From Streptomyces olivochromogenes (GTDB taxonomy: Bacteria > Actinomycetota > Actinomycetes > Streptomycetales > Streptomycetaceae): a DNA stretch of 59,067 nucleotides. Below the pieces are notes generated by a model, which saw nothing but the letters and a program-made list of their open reading frames with translations, made no database searches and was not told the DNA's origin. The stretch spans positions 1 to 59,067 of the forward strand of contig NZ_KQ948490.1 of assembly GCF_001514115.1 (NCBI RefSeq). Reading direction: 5' to 3'. The translations under genes and the position numbers were made by a program. This document shows positions 17,301-24,102 of this stretch, piece by piece; position 1 is the first letter of the stretch; each line of letters starts with the position of its first letter.

Positions 17301-18830
17301 CGGGACGACGTGTTCGACCTGGGGGCCCACTCGCTCCAGGCCATCCAGGTCGCCAACCGCCTCGGCGTCGAACTGCACCGTGACGTGAAGGTCGCCTGGC
17401 TCTTCCAGCACCCGACCCCCGCCGAACTGGCGATCTTCCTGGAGCGGCAGGCGCGGCAGGCGCGGCAGGAGCGGCTGGAGCGGCAGGGGCAGCAGCAGCA
17501 GAAGCAGCCTCGCCCGGCCGCTCCTGGCCTTCCGGCGGCCTTGCTCGCCGATACCGTCCTCGATCCGGGCATCCGCCCCGGCGACGGCCCTCGGGTGAGC
17601 GGCACACCGGACAGAATCCTGCTCACCGGCGCCACCGGCTTCGTCGGCGTACACCTGCTGGCCGAACTCCTGACGAGCACCGGCGCGGAGGTCGTCTGCA
17701 CCGTCCGCGCCGCGAGCCCTGCCGAGGCCACCGCCCGCATCCACCAGGCCCTGGAAACCCACCTGATCCACCTCCCGGACGCGGTGCGCCCACGCATCAC
17801 GGCGATCCCCGCGGACCTCGCCCGCGCCCGCCTCGGCCTGGACGAGGCGCTCTTCGCCGAACTCGCCCGCACCTGCGGAGCGATCTTCCACAACGCGGCG
17901 ACCGTCAGCATCATGCGCGAGTACGCCACCCTCCGCGCCGCCAACACCGAGTCCACCCGGGACCTGCTCCGTATGGCGGCCGTGCGCTCGACCCCCCTGC
18001 ACTTCGTGTCGACCCTCTCCGTCGCCCCGCCGCTCGGCCTCGCCCCGGAGGTACCGGAGGCGTTCCTCCCGCCTCACCCCGGACTGCGCTACGGCTATCA
18101 ACAGTCGAAGTGGGCGGCCGAGCGCCTGCTGGAACAGGCCGCGGAGAGAGGCCTGCCGGTCACTGTGCACCGACTCGGCCGGATCGTCGGCCCGTACGCC
18201 ACCGGTTACGTGAACGAGCGGGACTTCCTCTGGAACGTGCTGCGCGCGGGGGTTCCCGTCGGCATCGTCCCCGACCTGTTCGAGGAGGAGACCTGGAAAC
18301 CGGTCGACCATGTCGCCCAGGCCCTCGTCCACCTCTGCCTCGGACAGGCCGCGCCGGGCGCGACCGTCTTCAACCACGCCGCCGGCGAGCTGGTGAGGCT
18401 GGGTGATGTGTACGACTGGCTGGAGGAGTACGGATACCCGCTGCGGCGCATGCCGCTGTCCCAGTGGCGTGCCGAACTGCTGTGCTCCTTCGGTGAGTCC
18501 GGGGAGTCCGGTGGCTCCGGTGAAACTCGTGAGTCCGGTGGCTCCGGTGGCTCCGGTGAGTCCGGTGAGTCCGGTGAGTCCGACGTGGCGGCGACCACGC
18601 TCGCCTTCTTCGACTCCTGGGATGCGAACACCGACGACGCGACCGGACCCGACCTGCGCCTGGGACGCGTCCGCGCCGACAACGTCGTGAACGGTCTGCG
18701 CGGCAGCGGCATCACCTGCCCGCCCGTCGACCGCGACCTCGTCTTCCGCTACCTGGACCACTGCGTCACCACCGGAACCCTGCCCGCCCCGGCCGGAAGA
18801 CAGATCCATCCCACCACTCCCGCAAGGTAG
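14349..18830 (+). CDS. ScoA-like single-module NRPS (C-A-T-reductase)
   Basis: 1493 residues. The condensation domain has HHIALDG at residues 151-157. The adenylation domain has LHTSGSTGRPKG near 607, NTYGPTEATVV and catalytic Lys941 in SSGKIDRN. The carrier domain has Ser995 in LGAHSLQAI. The terminal thioester reductase has TGATGFVG near 1095 and a Tyr1250-x3-Lys1254 pair. Read against the GrsA pocket, the specificity residues are D-T-E-D-V-G-T-V-V-K. The acidic Glu and Asp suit a basic residue such as lysine or ornithine, so two isonitrile acyl chains could be amidated onto its two amines. The reductase would release an aldehyde or alcohol. Start ATG 14349 has AGGGGAG upstream and overlaps the carrier gene. 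A Gly/Ser/Glu repeat interrupts the reductase domain. Confidence 0.92.
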   Translation: MPTYDSGTHDSGTHDTARRHPLLAGQEGIWTGQQLDPDSPAYNTAEYVLIEGPVDTAVFDEALHHVVAETEALNVAFVVDDQGRPWQAAAPVGDWRLHTEDLTTEPAPHAAALAWMTEDMARPVDLARGPVFGHALLRTAPEQYLWYHRVHHIALDGFGLSLVARRVAQVYTALTAGDPVQDSGFGTLASVRDEERAYRDSPRFAKARAYWADRFADRPPVATPAGRTALPARTFHRRVAELDTTETKALRAVARDLKLTWSEVLLAVTAAQLHQATGAPEIVLSLPAMGRLGSVSLRVPCMVRNILPLRVAVTRPDSLRDLAARISSELRAGLPHQRYRYEQLRRDLKLVGGQRRLSGPGVNIMPFEYDLRFAGHRSTVHNVSAGPVDDLSVNVYDRSEGGGLRIAVDANPDLYDEADVTELQEGLLSLLREAVAAPDRALGDLRAREPVPVLDGGPLPGPVRPVLGLIADHAARRGGSVAVEHDGNSITYAQLLGSARALARRLAARRVGHGDLVAVVLPRGIDAITAMLGILLSGAAYCPLDPTAPQARRAELLDDARPVLVITTSAYADDYGDRAVVRHDPPEPEPAAAQPTAPTATPEDLAYVLHTSGSTGRPKGVEIGHHALAHFVAGATHRYGLHHRDRVLQFAPLHFDTSVEEIFLTLCAGATLVVRGDDMTESVPGFLEACARLRISFLDLPTAYWHELAYAVSTGAVTLPADVRTVVIGGEAALPERVDRWRKAVGTSVRLLNTYGPTEATVVATVADLHDPSLAPGDVPIGLPLPGTRAAVVDGELHLLGDNLALGYRGDRPPDTSRFAPLDQLPGAPRAYRTGDRVRIGDDGQLRYLGRSDTEFKISGHRVHPAEVEGALLAHPGVRGAAVVGQVWGDGTRRLVAYVVPDGPAPAVAGIRDHLRETLPAAMIPSAVEFRDHLPRTSSGKIDRNALATTALAPGVRAASSDSTLERTIAAVWQQALGVAAVAARDDVFDLGAHSLQAIQVANRLGVELHRDVKVAWLFQHPTPAELAIFLERQARQARQERLERQGQQQQKQPRPAAPGLPAALLADTVLDPGIRPGDGPRVSGTPDRILLTGATGFVGVHLLAELLTSTGAEVVCTVRAASPAEATARIHQALETHLIHLPDAVRPRITAIPADLARARLGLDEALFAELARTCGAIFHNAATVSIMREYATLRAANTESTRDLLRMAAVRSTPLHFVSTLSVAPPLGLAPEVPEAFLPPHPGLRYGYQQSKWAAERLLEQAAERGLPVTVHRLGRIVGPYATGYVNERDFLWNVLRAGVPVGIVPDLFEEETWKPVDHVAQALVHLCLGQAAPGATVFNHAAGELVRLGDVYDWLEEYGYPLRRMPLSQWRAELLCSFGESGESGGSGETRESGGSGGSGESGESGESDVAATTLAFFDSWDANTDDATGPDLRLGRVRADNVVNGLRGSGITCPPVDRDLVFRYLDHCVTTGTLPAPAGRQIHPTTPAR
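14361..14390 (+). repeat. Two 15-bp tandem repeats at the NRPS N-terminus
   Basis: GACAGCGGCACACAT occurs twice in a row and a partial third copy (GACAC) follows. In the NRPS frame it encodes DSGTH twice, before the condensation domain begins. The first copy overlaps the stop codon of the upstream carrier gene. Confidence 0.85.
18492..18581 (+). repeat. Ten 9-bp tandem repeats inside the NRPS reductase domain
   Basis: Ten units of GGTGAGTCC or close variants (GGTGGCTCC, GGGGAGTCC, GGTGAAACT, CGTGAGTCC) run without interruption and in frame. They encode alternating GES and GGS triplets, about 30 residues, between SQWRAELLCSF and DVAATTLAFF of the reductase domain. This is a flexible acidic linker-like insertion. 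Confidence 0.92.
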
Positions 18831-18920
18831 TTGGGCATGTCCGGGAACTCGGAGGCTCCACCCCCCGACTACTGCAAAAGAACCCGACGCCTCACGAGCA
18901 CCCCGCAACAAGGAGCCAGC

Positions 18921-19964
18921 ATGTCGAAGAAACGGCCGGTCGCCGTCGCCCTGGCCGGCGCCCTCTGTCTGGTCACGACGGCCTGCGCCGACTCGTCGAC
19001 CGACAAGGGCGCCACCACCGGCGGCAAGGCATCCGCGGCCGCCGCGAGGTCCGGCTACCCGGTGACCCTCGAGAACTGCGGAGCGTCCGAGAAGTTCACC
19101 AAGGAGCCCAGCCGGGTGGTCGTGATGAACGGCGCCTCGGTGGCCGAGGTCTCCACGCTGGTCTCCCTCGGCGTCGGCGACCGCGTCGTCGCCAACCAGC
19201 AGAGCTACGGGATGTCCGAGGTGGCGGGCCGCGCCAAGGCCATCAAGGCCCTGCCGACCGGCGACGTCAAGCTCAACGACGCGTACGACATCCCGCGCGA
19301 GGCAATGATCGGCCTGCGGCCCGACCTGGTGCTCTCCACGACTTCGTACGGCTTCGACGAGAAGAACGGCTTCGCCACCCGCGACCAGCTCAAGCAGGTG
19401 GGCGCGGGCACCTACATCTCGCCGCAGGGCTGCGACCAGGACACCTCCAAGATGACCATCGCCGACAGCTACACGCTGCTGCGCGACATGGGAGAGATCT
19501 TCAACGTCGGCGACCGCGCCGAGAAGCTGATCGCCGCGTCGGAGAAGAACATCGCCGACATCTCCGCGAAGGTGAAGGGCGAGAAACAGCCCAAGGTCAT
19601 GATCCTGTTCTCCAACATGGCCATGGGCGGCAACGACTTCAGCTCCGTCGTCGCCAAGGGCATCTACAACGACATCCTCACCAAGGCCGGCGGCAGCAAC
19701 GCCTTCGCGTCGGCATCCAAGACCTCCTTCGCCGACCTGAGCAAGGAGAAGGTGGCAGCCACCGACGTCGACGCGCTCGTCGTCATCGGCTACAACGACC
19801 CCAACCCGGCGGCCTACGCCAAGAAACTACTGAAGGAGTTCCCCCAGTGGCCGGCCGCGAAGAACAACAAGTACGTGGCCCTGTCCGACTCGATGTACCT
19901 CGGCCCCAGCAACGACCTGGCCGTCGAGAAGGTCGCCAAGATGCTGCACCCCGACAAGTTCTGA
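18921..19964 (+). CDS. FecB-type metallophore-binding lipoprotein (ABC importer)
   Basis: A 347-residue class III solute-binding protein. A signal peptide ends in LVTTAC, and Cys22 is the likely lipidation site (the -3 position is Thr, which is less usual). The mature part shows SRVVVMNGASVAEVSTLVSLG and LRPDLVLSTTSYG, typical of iron-siderophore/B12-type binders. Start ATG 18921 has AAGGAG 5 bases upstream. It follows the NRPS by 90 bases and precedes a FecCD permease and FecE ATPase. I infer capture of the metal-isonitrile complex made by this cluster; heme or a ferric siderophore remains possible. Confidence 0.87.
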   Translation: MSKKRPVAVALAGALCLVTTACADSSTDKGATTGGKASAAAARSGYPVTLENCGASEKFTKEPSRVVVMNGASVAEVSTLVSLGVGDRVVANQQSYGMSEVAGRAKAIKALPTGDVKLNDAYDIPREAMIGLRPDLVLSTTSYGFDEKNGFATRDQLKQVGAGTYISPQGCDQDTSKMTIADSYTLLRDMGEIFNVGDRAEKLIAASEKNIADISAKVKGEKQPKVMILFSNMAMGGNDFSSVVAKGIYNDILTKAGGSNAFASASKTSFADLSKEKVAATDVDALVVIGYNDPNPAAYAKKLLKEFPQWPAAKNNKYVALSDSMYLGPSNDLAVEKVAKMLHPDKF

Positions 19965-21013
19965 GCCCGAGTCCGGTTTCGAGCCGCCTGCGGCTGCCGC
20001 TCGCGGTCGTCGGCCTGCTTCTCGTCCTCGTCGCCGTGATGGTGGTGGCGGTGAGCATCGGTGCCGTGAACATTCCGGTGGCGGATGTGTGGGGAATCCT
20101 CCTGCGCCACGTCACCGGCCGGGGAGCCACCGGTGACCCGGCGCTGGACCAGATCGTGTGGACCTTCAGGGCACCCCGCGTAGCCCTGGCCGCCCTGGTC
20201 GGCGCGGGTCTGGCGGTCGCCGGGGCGGTGCTCCAGACCCTGGTCTCCAACCCGCTCGCCGACCCCGTCGTCCTGGGCTTCTCCTACGGTGCCTCCCTGG
20301 GCGCCGTGCTCGTCATCACCCTCGGCGGTGTCGCGCTCGGCGGGCTGGGCGGTCTCGGTGTGTCCGGCGCGGCGTTCGTCGGTGCCCTTGCGGCCGGCGC
20401 CCTGGTCTTCGCACTGGGACAACGGCAGGGCCGGCTGGCCCCGACCCGGCTGGTGCTGGCGGGGGTCGCGGTCGGCTATGTCCTGCTGTCGGTCACGAGC
20501 TTCGTCCAGCTGCTGGCAACGCCCACCGAACTGCGGACCGTGATGTTCTGGATGCTCGGCAGCGTTGCCGGCGCCCAGTGGAGCCAACTGCCCACGGTCA
20601 CGGTGGTGGTCCTGACGAGTACCGTCGTGCTGACCCTGTTCGGCCGTCGCCTCAACGCCCTGCTGGCCGGCGACGAGTCCGCGACCGCGCTCGGCGTGGA
20701 CGTCAACCGGCTGCGCGCCGTCCTGCTGGTGATCAGCGCGCTGCTCACCGGCACCGTCATCGCCGTCGCCGGTGGCGTCGGCTTCGTCGGCCTGATGATC
20801 CCCCACCTGGTCCGCCTCACGACCGGCGCGGACCACCGCAGACTGCTGCCCCTGACCGCACTCCTGGGCGCCATCTACCTCGTCCTCGTCGACCTGCTCT
20901 CCCGCACCGTCAACCGCCCCAACGAACTGCCGCTGGGCATCCTCACCGCCCTGCTCGGCGCCCCCTTCTTCCTGTGGCTGCTGCGCCGCAACAAGGGCCT
21001 GGACACCGTATGA
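19961..21013 (+). CDS. FecCD-family permease of the metallophore importer (start codon uncertain)
   Basis: A complete BtuC/FecD-like permease of about 350 residues. TM1 begins at RLRLPLAVVGLLLVL. GLAVAGAVLQTLVSNPLADP and the C-terminal GGVGFVGLMIPHLVRL are the family's ATPase-contact and signature regions. No ATG, GTG or TTG lies between the upstream gene's stop and TM1. The possible starts are a CTG at 19961 overlapping that stop (CTGA), or a GTG at 19847 deep inside the lipoprotein gene with AAGGAG 8 bases before it. GTG 20036 would remove most of TM1. I give the CTG start, but the 5' end is not settled. Confidence 0.85.
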   Translation: MSPSPVSSRLRLPLAVVGLLLVLVAVMVVAVSIGAVNIPVADVWGILLRHVTGRGATGDPALDQIVWTFRAPRVALAALVGAGLAVAGAVLQTLVSNPLADPVVLGFSYGASLGAVLVITLGGVALGGLGGLGVSGAAFVGALAAGALVFALGQRQGRLAPTRLVLAGVAVGYVLLSVTSFVQLLATPTELRTVMFWMLGSVAGAQWSQLPTVTVVVLTSTVVLTLFGRRLNALLAGDESATALGVDVNRLRAVLLVISALLTGTVIAVAGGVGFVGLMIPHLVRLTTGADHRRLLPLTALLGAIYLVLVDLLSRTVNRPNELPLGILTALLGAPFFLWLLRRNKGLDTV

Positions 21014-21088
21014 AGAGCCCGGACACCGTATGAGAGCCCGGACACCGTATGAAGAGCCTGGACGGCATATGAAGAGCCTGGACGACAT
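21010..21088 (+). repeat. Four tandem ~20-bp start/stop repeats before the ABC ATPase gene
   Basis: Units starting at 21010, 21030, 21049 and 21069 are 20, 19, 20 and 20 bases long. All resemble ATGAAGAGCCYGGACRNCRT. Each begins with ATGA or a close form, so the repeat multiplies start and stop codons immediately before the true ATG at 21089. The first unit contains the permease stop codon. One unit encodes a complete 7-residue minicistron, MKSPDTV. Confidence 0.88.
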
Positions 21089-21925
21089 ATGAAACTGACC
21101 GTGGACCAGCTCCACATCACCCTGGACCGCAAGCAGATCCTCCGCGATGTGCACCTGGAGGCCGCCAAGGGCGACATCGTCGGGCTCGTGGGCCCCAACG
21201 GCAGCGGCAAGTCGACCCTGCTCCGCACGGTCTACCGCTCGCTGCGCCCGGCCGACGGCGTGGTCAGGGTGGGCGGCGACGACGTATGGGAGCTGTCCGC
21301 GCGCACCGCCGCCCGCCGGACGGCCGCCGTCCTCCAGGACGCCGGCACCACGACCGGCCTGACCGTGACCGAGATCGTCGCCCTGGGACGTACGCCCCAC
21401 CACGGGCTGATGGGCCGGGACGGCGCCGAGGACCGCGACGCCGTGGCCGAGGCGGTCGAACGCTGCGGAGTCGGCCCCTTCGCGGACCGCGACTACGCCA
21501 CCCTCTCCGGCGGCGAACGCCAGCGCGTCCTGCTGGCCCGCGCCCTCGCCCAACGACCCCGGCTCCTGGTCCTGGACGAACTCACCAACCACCTGGACAT
21601 CCGCGCCCGGTTCGAACTCCTGGACCTGATCCGCACCACAGGGATCACCACCCTGGCGGTCCTGCACGACCTCGACCTGGCCGCCCGGCTCTGCGACCAT
21701 CTCGTCGTGCTCCACGAAGGCGCGGTGGTGGCGGCGGGACCCGTACTGGAGGTCCTGACACCGGACCTCCTGCGTGACGTCTTCGGCGTACGGGGCGCCA
21801 CGGAACGACACCCCGACGGCGTCGTCCGCATCACGTACGCCGCCCAGCCACTCGCCTTCGCCCGTGAGCCTGAGCCCGAGCCCGAGCCCGATCCCGAGCC
21901 CCAGCCCGAGCCCGCGAAGCGGTGA
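21089..21925 (+). CDS. FecE-type ABC ATPase of the metallophore importer
   Basis: A 278-residue ATPase with Walker A GPNGSGKST, signature LSGGERQRVLLARAL, Walker B LLVLDELTNHLD and switch histidine in VLHDLDLAARL. Walker B normally reads DEP; here it is DEL, as in some paralogues, and the catalytic Glu is kept. The C-terminus carries a Pro-Glu dipeptide tail (EPEPEPEPDPEPQPEP) not needed for the fold. It energises the FecCD permease upstream. The gene ends 7 bases from the convergent DJ-1 family gene. Confidence 0.93.
   Translation: MKLTVDQLHITLDRKQILRDVHLEAAKGDIVGLVGPNGSGKSTLLRTVYRSLRPADGVVRVGGDDVWELSARTAARRTAAVLQDAGTTTGLTVTEIVALGRTPHHGLMGRDGAEDRDAVAEAVERCGVGPFADRDYATLSGGERQRVLLARALAQRPRLLVLDELTNHLDIRARFELLDLIRTTGITTLAVLHDLDLAARLCDHLVVLHEGAVVAAGPVLEVLTPDLLRDVFGVRGATERHPDGVVRITYAAQPLAFAREPEPEPEPDPEPQPEPAKR
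21863..21919 (+). repeat. 6-bp repeat encoding a Glu-Pro tail on the ABC ATPase
   Basis: About nine units of GAGCCC or a one-base variant encode an EP-rich C-terminal extension in frame. It is the fifth simple repeat within this cluster. Confidence 0.75.
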
Positions 21926-21932
21926 CGCCCCG

Positions 21933-22529
21933 TCACGCGCCACGCGGCTCGTACTGGATTCCGGCCCGGGTCAGCTCGCTCTCCTCGGCCCCGCCGAAAC
22001 GGCCGACGAGATGCAGCGCCATGTCGATCCCGGCCGACACGCCGGCGGAGGTGACGATGTCGCCGTCGTCGACGTACCGCTGTCCGGAGCGCAGGTCGAC
22101 CGAGCTGTCGATCTCCGCGAGCTTGTCGAGGTAGTCCCGGTGGGTGGTGGCAGGCCGACCCGCCAGCAGACTGGCGGCCGCAAGGACGAGCGAGCCCGTG
22201 CAGACGCTCGCCAGGATCGTTCTCCGCTGGTGAAGTTCGCTCAGCCAGGCAAGGTGCGGCTCGTCCTTCACCAGGGAACGGGTGCCGTCACCTCCGGGAT
22301 GGACCAGCAGATCGAGCGGCGGTGCCGTGGTCGGGTCATGATCCGCGACGAGGCCGAGCCCCTTGGCGCACCGGACCACACCCGCCCGGGGCCCGAGGGT
22401 CAGGACCCGCACCGGAGACGACGCGATGTGGGCGGCCCAGAACCCCAGTACCTCCCAAGGACCGGCGACGTCGAGTTCCTCGGCACCCTCGAAGAGGAGG
22501 ACGCCGATGGTCAGGGTGTCGTCGTTCAC
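21933..22529 (-). CDS. DJ-1/PfpI family protein, probable isonitrile hydratase
   Basis: A 198-residue DJ-1/PfpI protein. The nucleophile elbow is ILASVCTGSLVLAAASLL with Cys110 and Thr111. Asp20 lies in ELDVAGPWEVL, and VHPGGDGTRSL precedes them. The Asp/Cys/Thr set and the CTG(A/S)LVL signature match Pseudomonas isonitrile hydratase (InhA), which hydrates R-NC to an N-formamide. It converges on the importer operon of an isonitrile cluster. I therefore infer self-protection or intracellular release of metal by destroying the imported ligand. AraC-less GlxA-like proteins share the fold and are the alternative. Confidence 0.85.
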   Translation of the reverse strand: MNDDTLTIGVLLFEGAEELDVAGPWEVLGFWAAHIASSPVRVLTLGPRAGVVRCAKGLGLVADHDPTTAPPLDLLVHPGGDGTRSLVKDEPHLAWLSELHQRRTILASVCTGSLVLAAASLLAGRPATTHRDYLDKLAEIDSSVDLRSGQRYVDDGDIVTSAGVSAGIDMALHLVGRFGGAEESELTRAGIQYEPRGA

Positions 22530-22545
22530 GGGAGTCGTGCCGGCG

Positions 22546-22764
22546 TCAGGCCGACGCCGCCGTGAGCCGGTCCAGGGCGCCGGCCTTGGCCTGGGATACG
22601 AGGTCGGCGAACTGCTCCTCGCTCATCTGCACCTGCTGTCCGAAGTCGTCGGTGATGCGTACCCGCCTGTCCTCGGGTGCTTCTGGGTCCAGGAAGAGCT
22701 GGGGGCAACCGCAGTTGCAGTCGCCGCAGAAGGTCGCGATCGGTTCCGGGTTCACATCAGCCAT
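22546..22764 (-). CDS. Small Cys-rich protein with a CGDCNCGCP motif
   Basis: A 72-residue protein starting MADVNPEPIATF. The motif CGDCNCGCPQLF holds four cysteines in CxxCxCxxx-like spacing (C, C, C, C within 8 residues). An acidic second half with VRITDDFGQQVQMSEEQF follows, resembling the C-terminal part of DUF397-type proteins. It lies 16 bases upstream of the DJ-1 gene and in the same direction, so it is probably cotranscribed with it. Clustered cysteines suggest soft-metal binding (Cu(I) or Zn), but this is an inference. ATG 22764 follows GAGGTGG-like bases; a longer upstream frame has no convincing site. Confidence 0.75.
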   Translation of the reverse strand: MADVNPEPIATFCGDCNCGCPQLFLDPEAPEDRRVRITDDFGQQVQMSEEQFADLVSQAKAGALDRLTAASA

Positions 22765-23150
22765 CTGTGCCACCTCGTCACTTTCGCCGCGCCGGACGAT
22801 CCGGCACCTCAACGATGCCCGGCGCGCGGCCGACGACAAACGGGCTCAACACATGAGAAGGACCACGCCAGTTGGCGGGAACTGCCCGCGGCCGCCGAAC
22901 GACTCGAGGGGCGGGCTGCATGCCCCGCTTGCCGCGAATCTTGCGTGTGTGCCCAGGCAGTCGGCTGTCCTGGCCCTCGACATTGCGGCAGCCGGCAGCC
23001 GGCAACAGGTGGGGTGGGCAGCAGACGACGCGAGAGTTCCACGCCGCACACGCGGCGCTGCGGGCGAAGTACCGCTGGAGTTCCAGCGGATCCAGCATCC
23101 TGCCCATCGCTGCAGGAATCCGGAAGCCGCCGCCCAAGCAATCCAGCCCT
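22765..23150. other. Non-coding stretch right of the isonitrile cluster
   Basis: About 385 bases. Both strands have open frames, but codon bias is poor and no motif is recognisable. It probably contains the promoter for the Cys-rich/DJ-1 pair and marks the right edge of the cluster. Confidence 0.4.
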
Positions 23151-23618
23151 CTAAACAATCCAGTCCTCGCTGTGCCGATGGCGACCCAGCCCCACGGTTG
23201 CGAACTCGTCCGTGGCCGCATCTGCCACCACCCCCAGCCTCCGGAGGGCCTGCGAGATCGGGCCGCCGGCGGATCCGAAGGGCTGGCCCTCCGCTACATG
23301 GAGTGGCCCCAGTACGACGGCCCCATCAGCCCAGACGGCAGCGCGTTGCTCGCCGACACCGCCGAAGTACTCGGCTTCCGCATAGGCCACCACTCCGGCG
23401 GCCGACCAGTCCGCGAGCCGCTTGTCGAATCCTCCCGGAAGCCGCCAGAACCCCAGAGAGCCCTCAGTGCCGTCCGTTGCGGCATCGAAGAGTTGATCCG
23501 TCATCGGCATCAGCGAGAGACCCTGGCCGAGAGAGACCACCCAAGCGGCAGGCAAGTCCCGTGAGGCGCCACGCAGCACCTCGTCTTCGGCGATGACTGC
23601 CTGCAGTTCATAACCCAT
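23151..23618 (-). CDS. Conserved actinomycete hypothetical protein
   Basis: 155 residues starting MGYELQAVIAEDEVL; ATG 23618 has GGAGG 9 bases upstream. Features seen are LPAAWVVSLGQGLSLMPMTD, GSLGFWRLPGGFD, AYVEAEYFGG-like VAYAEAEYFGGVGEQRAAVW, and a conserved tail SQALRRLGVVAD with GLGRHRHSEDW. I recognise this as a family found in Streptomyces, but it has no assigned function. There are no membrane segments or signal peptide. It is monocistronic. Confidence 0.72.
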   Translation of the reverse strand: MGYELQAVIAEDEVLRGASRDLPAAWVVSLGQGLSLMPMTDQLFDAATDGTEGSLGFWRLPGGFDKRLADWSAAGVVAYAEAEYFGGVGEQRAAVWADGAVVLGPLHVAEGQPFGSAGGPISQALRRLGVVADAATDEFATVGLGRHRHSEDWIV

Positions 23619-24102
23619 CCCAACGCCCCCTCCACCGCTCGGAAGCCCCATCTTGTCGCACGCGCTGACGTCGAACCCACTGGATTCCGGGGACCTTGCT
23701 CAATCAGTGCCGGGTTGGACGAGCTTGAAGGCGAGGCGGGCGGCGGCCAGGCGTGGGAACAGGGCTTCGGCGTAGCCCAGGGTGAGGGTCGCGCGGTCGA
23801 CCTGGACGGGCGGTCCTGGAGCGGTCGTACGAGATCGCTGTCCGCGTCCTACAGGCCGAACAGGTCGCACCGGTGCGCGAGTCCGAGCTTGTCGGCGGCG
23901 GCGACGAACACCGGAAGCCACCGTCCCCGTCCTCAGCGGAACCGGCGTCTGCGACGACTGACCGCCGGACGGGGCCCCGCCGGACCGGCGGGGCGCGGAA
24001 CAGATCCGGTTCCGGATCACGCTGAAGGACCCGTGGCAGACTGGGCGGGCGGCTCGTCCCGGTCCGGCGTTCACCCGATACTGATCCACCGAGGTTGTTT
24101 CC
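23619..24102. other. Intergenic region with a small minus-strand gene remnant
   Basis: No complete gene. On the minus strand the last ~26 codons of some ancestral protein, ending LPVFVAAADKLGLAHRCDLFGL, lie at about 23849-23930 behind an in-frame stop. I do not recognise it. The rest appears non-coding and holds the promoter of the TetR gene at 24103. Confidence 0.4.

Noticed and set aside
18492..18581. Possible CRISPR-like array in the NRPS gene
   Set aside because: The units are 9 bp, contiguous, without spacers and in frame with the reductase, so it is a coding tandem repeat.
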